From the NCBI GenBank assembly GCA_020746105.1, contig CM036629.1, forward strand, positions 9,936,001-10,000,000: a stretch of DNA of 64,000 bases, written 5' to 3'. This document shows positions 60,601-64,000 of this stretch, one piece after another. Made by a program: the position numbers and the translations under genes. This DNA comes from Trogon surrucura (taxonomy: Eukaryota; Chordata; Aves; Trogoniformes; Trogonidae). The notes under the pieces were generated by a model. The model saw nothing but the letters and a program-made list of their open reading frames with translations. It was not told the origin of the DNA and searched no databases. Every line of letters starts with the position of its first letter. The stretch's first letter is position 1.

Positions 60601-61332
60601 TTGGCATACAGGTCTAGTCTCTGGTGCCATTATCGTTTCATTAACACAGCACTCCTTGTGGCCATCACGGTACAACTTTGGTTTGATACATGATGAAAAG
60701 TGTGGAAAATAAAAAAAAAGCATTATCATAATCCATGTTTTTTCTTTGCAGAAAAGAAAAAAACTGGATTGTTCGAACAAATAACCAGAACTCATGGAAC
60801 AATCATTGGCATCACATCAGGGATAGTTTTAGTTCTTCTCATCATTTCAATTCTAGTGCAAGTAAAGCAGCCTCGCAAAAAGGTTATGGCTTGCAGGACT
60901 GCTTTCAACAAAACCGGCTTCCAGGAAGTATTTGATCCTCCACATTACGAACTGTTTTCACTAAGGGACAAAGAAATTTCTGCAGATTTAGCGGATTTAT
61001 CTGAAGAACTTGAAAACTATCAGAAAATGAGACGCCCTTCAACAGCTTCCAGATGCATTCACGACCACCACTGTGGTTCCCAGGCCTCTAATCTAAAACA
61101 AAGCAGGACAAACCTCAGCTCCATGGAACTTCCCTTTCGCAATGATTTTGCGCAGCCTCAGCCAATGAAGACATTTAATAGCACATTCAAGAAAAGCAGC
61201 TACACCTTTAAACAAGCGCATGACTGCCCTGAGCAAGTCATAGAAGACAGGGTGATGGAGGAGATTCCGTGTGAAATTTATGTTAGAGGAAGAGAAGATA
61301 CTGCACAAGGTTCATTATCTATTGACTTTTAA
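33634..61332 (+). CDS. NETO2: NETO2 (neuropilin and tolloid-like 2), complete, nine coding exons
   Basis: Coding exons are 33634-33667, 44975-45031, 46323-46463, 48376-48624, 49964-50008, 50099-50226, 53781-54009, 57620-57733 and 60752-61332, total 1578 nt for 525 residues plus TAA. Layout by residue: signal peptide about 1-26 (hydrophobic [15 protein letters not shown]), CUB1 about 46-160, linker 161-175, CUB2 about 176-290, LDL-receptor class A module about 295-332 ([20 protein letters not shown]), transmembrane helix about 348-370 ([15 protein letters not shown]), then a tail of about 155 residues ending SLSIDF. Family knowledge: NETO2 is an auxiliary subunit of kainate receptors (GluK1/GluK2) that alters gating, and also associates with KCC2; the C-terminal end binds PDZ protein GRIP. 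The ATG context is strong (acaATGG), and the length equals that recalled for mammals. No damage is seen. Confidence 0.97.
33668..44974 (+). other. NETO2: NETO2 intron 1 (11.3 kb)
   Basis: The first 480 bp belong to the CpG island; the rest is AT-rich. It contains an old LINE tail (43941-44115) and otherwise only short chance ORFs and A-runs. No further exon was recognised. Confidence 0.75.
43941..44115 (-). mobile_element. Ancient amniote LINE (CR1/L3-like) 3' end, antisense
   Basis: ttaagaacatgggaaaaact then caggtcaaaccaaaggtcc and atctagcctagtatc (43941-44000) is the reverse complement of the widespread amniote end block (CTGGGCTAGATGGACC ... TTGGTCTGA ... CATGTTCTTA). The distal part to about 44115 fits the preceding region of the same element. 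It is of the same broad family as the piece at 8478-8838. The element name is from memory. Confidence 0.55.
44975..45031 (+). CDS. NETO2: NETO2 coding exon 2 (signal-peptide core)
   Basis: 57 nt, phase 1 to phase 1, encoding [19 protein letters not shown]. This supplies the hydrophobic core and the likely cleavage site after AVA. The acceptor is ctttcatcag and the donor gtacaa. Confidence 0.94.
45032..48375 (+). other. NETO2: NETO2 introns 2 and 3
   Basis: The introns are 45032-46322 and 46464-48375. AT-rich, with no recognised repeat, RNA gene or extra exon. Confidence 0.7.
46323..46463 (+). CDS. NETO2: NETO2 coding exon 3 (start of CUB1)
   Basis: 141 nt, phase 1 to 1. It encodes [19 protein letters not shown] then [20 protein letters not shown] and ECIYILE. 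The G-x-F-x-SPNYP-x-YPP motif is the classic start of a CUB domain. Confidence 0.96.
48376..48624 (+). CDS. NETO2: NETO2 coding exon 4 (rest of CUB1)
   Basis: 249 nt, phase 1 to 1. It encodes [19 protein letters not shown] through [18 protein letters not shown] to the end of CUB1 at [11 protein letters not shown]. The D-HLEVRDG motif supplies the acidic residues typical of calcium-binding CUB domains. Confidence 0.97.
48625..49963 (+). other. NETO2: NETO2 intron 4
   Basis: This 1.3-kb AT-rich intron has no recognisable feature. Confidence 0.7.
49964..50008 (+). CDS. NETO2: NETO2 coding exon 5 (45-nt linker exon)
   Basis: It encodes [15 protein letters not shown], the linker between the two CUB domains, phase 1 to 1. 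The donor is gtctag, poor beyond the GT. The following intron is only 90 bp. The peptide matches known NETO2, so the exon itself is secure. Confidence 0.94.
50009..50098 (+). other. NETO2: NETO2 intron 5 (90 bp, weak donor)
   Basis: Donor gtctag, acceptor tctcccttag. If retained, the frame reads [11 protein letters not shown] and then TGA at 50041-50043, ending the protein between CUB1 and CUB2. Confidence 0.85.
50099..50226 (+). CDS. NETO2: NETO2 coding exon 6 (start of CUB2)
   Basis: 128 nt, phase 1 to 0, encoding [20 protein letters not shown] through [15 protein letters not shown]. The two Cys are the first CUB2 disulfide pair. Confidence 0.96.
50227..53780 (+). other. NETO2: NETO2 intron 6
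   Basis: This 3.55-kb intron contains a purine-rich tract at 52159-52210 and a C/G-run segment near 52410-52450. No gene or recognised transposon was seen. Confidence 0.7.
52159..52210. repeat. Polypurine (A/G) low-complexity tract
   Basis: About 50 bp with almost only A and G on the + strand (runs of A broken by G); the complementary strand is polypyrimidine. Confidence 0.8.
53781..54009 (+). CDS. NETO2: NETO2 coding exon 7 (rest of CUB2)
   Basis: 229 nt, phase 0 to 1. It encodes [20 protein letters not shown], then [13 protein letters not shown] through LFTSFVD. The N-E-C and Y-D-G motifs are typical of the second half of a CUB domain. Confidence 0.97.
54010..57619 (+). other. NETO2: NETO2 intron 7
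   Basis: This 3.6-kb intron carries an antisense CR1 fragment at 55182-56165; the remainder is AT-rich single-copy sequence. Confidence 0.75.
55182..56165 (-). mobile_element. CR1 LINE ORF2 (reverse transcriptase) fragment, antisense
   Basis: On the minus strand, near 55550-55615, one frame reads [20 protein letters not shown], which is the CR1-type reverse transcriptase core (consensus [21 protein letters not shown]). Flanking stretches match the recalled avian repeat (ttcatgctgactactcc-type, and aagccttgctaaagt). The element lacks its 3' tail and 5' end and is interrupted; the FADD region is degraded. The part from about 55970 to 56165 is less certain. It explains the raised GC and overlapping ORFs here, which are not host genes. 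Confidence 0.78.
57620..57733 (+). CDS. NETO2: NETO2 coding exon 8 (LDLa module)
   Basis: 114 nt, phase 1 to 1, encoding one complete LDL-receptor class A repeat with six Cys: [35 protein letters not shown]. The D-E residues of WDENHC are the usual calcium ligands. An NNS sequon is present. Confidence 0.97.
57734..60751 (+). other. NETO2: NETO2 intron 8
   Basis: This 3-kb AT-rich intron has no recognised repeat, RNA gene or additional exon. Confidence 0.7.
60752..61332 (+). CDS. NETO2: NETO2 terminal coding exon 9 (TM and cytoplasmic tail)
   Basis: It encodes [20 protein letters not shown], the membrane helix, then the tail including [40 protein letters not shown] and the end [13 protein letters not shown], with TAA at 61330-61332. 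The acceptor is ttctttgcag. Confidence 0.97.
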
Positions 61333-61712
61333 TTTCCTAGTGAAGGTGGTGTCGGTGTATATAAAATATGCTGGTGTACAATGACAGTGTATATATTAAA
61401 AATGTACTATATGCAGCGTGTGAGATGCACACGCTTTTAGCTTATTATACTTCATTTAAAAACAAAAACAAACAGTCTTTAACTAATTCTTGCTGGAAAA
61501 TAGTGGGTTTCCTCCCATCTTCCCAAGCTACTCCTCTGTCTAGTAGGGGAGTGAGACAAAGACTGCATGGAAATTGTAAGTTAAGGATATTGGAAGAAAA
61601 AACCCAACTACTAATCATTGAACACTGAAAACAATGACTACTATTCTCTTCCTCATATAATTTTCTCTTCTTTAGATGTCTGCTTTTCAAGACAATTTTA
61701 ATACCTCAGTTA

Positions 61713-61722
61713 AATAAATAAA
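61713..61722 (+). terminator. NETO2: NETO2 proximal poly(A) signals (overlapping pair)
   Basis: Two overlapping AATAAA hexamers (61713-61718 and 61717-61722), about 385 nt past the stop codon, are followed by GTGTATGT-type sequence near 61741. Confidence 0.5.
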
Positions 61723-62885
61723 AGTAGTTAAGTGCACCATGTGTATGTCAACATAGGTGTCTTATTGTATTTGTCAAATTGAGAGTAGAGTTAGTGTTAA
61801 GTGCCAGTTAAGACTCAAGAATTATGTTACAGCCATCTGTTTCATCTTGCCTACACCACTTATATTGCCTTTAATTATCAGTTCCTCACACTACACTTTG
61901 TGAGAAATAAGTGAAAAGGATTACTGCCTTTTAAAAATACTGAGTTATATTAATTTTAGCACATTTGGAAATATAGGCTTTGTAGCTTTTGGTTAAAATA
62001 TAAGTACTCAAGTTATTCTAGATGTAGACTTTTACAACAGTTTTCATTCTAGAAGGTTTAGGAGTTTCAAATATTCTGCCGTATATTATAGACCCATATG
62101 GCTCACTGATTTCACAGCTCTAGTTTGAAAACAACTTTGTTCCTGTGTTTTTCAAGTATTTACATAAATAGACTGTACTGTACATTTGTCTCTTAAAATA
62201 GCCTTTTACTCCTTACTGCAGCCAGTTTTCCCTACTGAAATCAGTGATGATACTTCTAGCTCATGTCTTACTTGCCTGAAGAGAACTGCTCTGAGGTCTG
62301 TGTGATTACCAAGGTATATAAAAATACTGGAAACAGAGAAATCACAAAGCAACTCTTATTAACCCTTATGGAATCCTTCTTCTGCCCCTTGTTTCCACTT
62401 GCAAAATTGCACATTTCATACCTTTTTTAATGGTGGTTTGGACCTAATTTTAAAATTTTTACAATATAAAAAAAATTTCTAGAAATATAGAAGAATTCTC
62501 ATTGTGGTTTTTAAACTTTTTATATAGTTTGATACTGTACAGACTATTTATTAAATCAAAATCTAGCACCTGTACAGCCAGCTTATATCAGTGTCCCTAT
62601 TAGCAGCTCTCAATAATATGCAGTGGCTGCTGTGTACATCGCAATTTGCCAAGAATACTTAATATGACTTCCACATTAGCCTACATTTTATTCCCTGGTT
62701 TGTTTGGGTTTATTCTGGTTTTTGTTTACAGGAAACCTTTCACTAAAGCTGACCTACCAGCTTGCACTGAGCATATCTTTTATTTACAAATGTATGTAAA
62801 ACCATAATGTTTGTAGCGCTGACTGTAGTATAAAAAAGAACAATATTAACATACAACCCTAACAACTGAAAAACTATTCCTTTAA

Positions 62886-62891
62886 AATAAA
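62886..62891 (+). terminator. NETO2: NETO2 possible distal poly(A) signal
   Basis: AATAAA within ttaaaataaaagatg, about 1.55 kb past the stop codon. Confidence 0.35.
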
Positions 62892-63134
62892 AGATGAGCA
62901 TCTGTAATCACAGATTTTCATTAGAACAGCAAATTTAATTATTATTTTTTATAAATGTTTAAAACGTAAAAAGTTTTAAGGGGCGGGGAAAAATAAGAGT
63001 GTGTGGAATTGAGTATCATCAACACTTCCCAACTTCAAAATGAATGCTGCCTAATGTCCTGAAATAACTTAATCAGAATCTCATAGGTCAGACGTGGATA
63101 AAAGTTGTAGAACTAAATCTACCGCCAACACAAA

Positions 63135-63140
63135 AATAAA
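63135..63140 (+). terminator. NETO2: NETO2 possible most-distal poly(A) signal
   Basis: AATAAA at about 1.8 kb past the stop codon, with TTTGGAGTTCTGT-type sequence about 20-35 nt downstream. Confidence 0.4.
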
Positions 63141-63160
63141 AGTGACTGAGAACCATGATT

Positions 63161-64000
63161 CTTTGGAGTTCTGTAAGGAGATGCCTGCATTTACACCTAT
63201 GATGAGAGCGGTATAAGAAACTCAGACTTAACACTGTTACTGACTCTGAAATGTTTCAGTGATCACAGAAATGCTAAGTTGTACTTAAACTGCCTGAGAT
63301 TCTCTCGTATTCTATAGACAAGGTGACCTTCATAGTGCATACAAATCATAATGGCATAAGAATTACTGTCTATTTTTATTAAACTTATACAAAGCAAGGT
63401 TACGAAAAAAAGCTGTCTGACTTTCAAGTAAAAGTGCTTGTCACGTGACCATTCACAGAATTTAAGTCATTAAGATACACCTTGTTTTGGTTTTTACTTG
63501 GTGGAGGATTCTGGGTGTTAACAGCAAATCTGCTAAAAGAGGAAAAAGGCTTGCCTTATTTTCAAATCAGCATAGTCCTTAAATAATAAGATTCTTATAT
63601 CAATGATCATAACAACATGTAAGTTTCCAAACCATGTAGGTGTCCTTTATCTGAAAGGTTACCAATAGCAAAAGTAATTAAAAAAAAATCTTAACACCTG
63701 AGAAGCAAAGAGTAAGTTACTGCTTGAGATGGACAATTTGTGGATATACTGAAACACATCTAAAGTTTGATCTTCCTGTATGGTCAGTCTCTATATCTGT
63801 TCACAGTAAAGCTCAGTCAAATCCATTTACTTGTACATGTCCTTATTTCAAAGTTTATGTATGAGCCCTGGGATTCCTCAGAAGGTCTGTAGACTGTTTA
63901 CCGAAACAAGATTCCTAATCTGTGTAAGCCTGAAAGATAAGCTGATTTTACATTATTTGAGATCACACTGTTACAAGGGAATATTAGTTATAATGGGGAA
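63161..64000. other. Downstream flank of NETO2
   Basis: AT-rich sequence with no recognised gene, repeat or RNA. It may be more 3' UTR or intergenic DNA. Confidence 0.5.

Larger units (their letters stand above)
61333..63160 (+). other. NETO2: NETO2 3' UTR (extent inferred)
   Basis: AT-rich sequence after the stop codon, with poly(A) signals at 61713/61717, 62886 and 63135. Which one defines the main 3' end cannot be read from sequence alone. Confidence 0.55.

Noticed and set aside
60700-60751. In-frame ATG upstream of NETO2 exon 9
   Set aside because: It is intronic sequence before a strong ttctttgcag acceptor. The real protein enters the exon from exon 8.
1-64000. CRISPR arrays, bacterial operons, tRNA or rRNA genes
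   Set aside because: No direct-repeat arrays with spacers, no prokaryotic gene organisation and no convincing tRNA or rRNA signatures were seen by eye.

Overview
The window is vertebrate nuclear DNA, most likely from a bird. It has two multi-exon genes with canonical GT-AG introns, AT-rich introns, one strong CpG island, little interspersed repeat, and CR1-type LINE fragments as the main recognisable mobile DNA. I found no bacterial features, no CRISPR array and no convincing LTR element. Both genes lie on the + strand in the order ITFG1 then NETO2. As far as I know this matches the tandem arrangement in mammals (human 16q12.1), so the block looks like conserved amniote synteny rather than a new system.

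Layout. Positions 1-4513 are an ITFG1 intron; the upstream exons, which carry the signal peptide and most of the beta-propeller, lie outside the window. Eight ITFG1 3' coding exons run from 4514 to the stop codon at 26327-26329, followed by a short 3' UTR with a poly(A) signal at 26647. About 7 kb of intergenic DNA leads into a large CpG island (about 31.85-34.15 kb) that holds the NETO2 promoter, 5' UTR and first coding exon (ATG at 33634). NETO2 has nine coding exons between 33634 and 61332. Joined, they give exactly 525 codons plus a stop, which is the length I recall for mammalian NETO2. The 3' UTR follows, with several AATAAA signals up to about 63.14 kb.

Both products are type I single-pass membrane proteins with large ectodomains. 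ITFG1 (TIP/LINKIN) is linked to cell adhesion. NETO2 is an auxiliary subunit of kainate-type glutamate receptors with the layout CUB-CUB-LDLa-TM-tail. The sequence does not suggest that they act together; they are neighbours.

Repeats. There are bird-type CR1 pieces at 5.73 kb, 10.56 kb and 55.18 kb. Older, strongly decayed LINE pieces of a type widespread in amniotes lie at 8.48, 9.12 and 43.94 kb. A MIR-like relic is at 18.45 kb. A LINE-like tail with a C-x2-C...SRxGLxSH zinc-finger motif lies at about 10.34-10.51 kb. Small microsatellites are at 3.85, 24.10, 30.89 and 52.16 kb.

The most useful second-look points are the 90-bp NETO2 intron 5 with its poor donor (retention would predict a CUB1-only secreted form), the symmetric phase-1 exons that make CUB-linker or LDLa skipping frame-neutral, three upstream ORFs before the NETO2 start, and the stacked relic repeats in the long ITFG1 intron.
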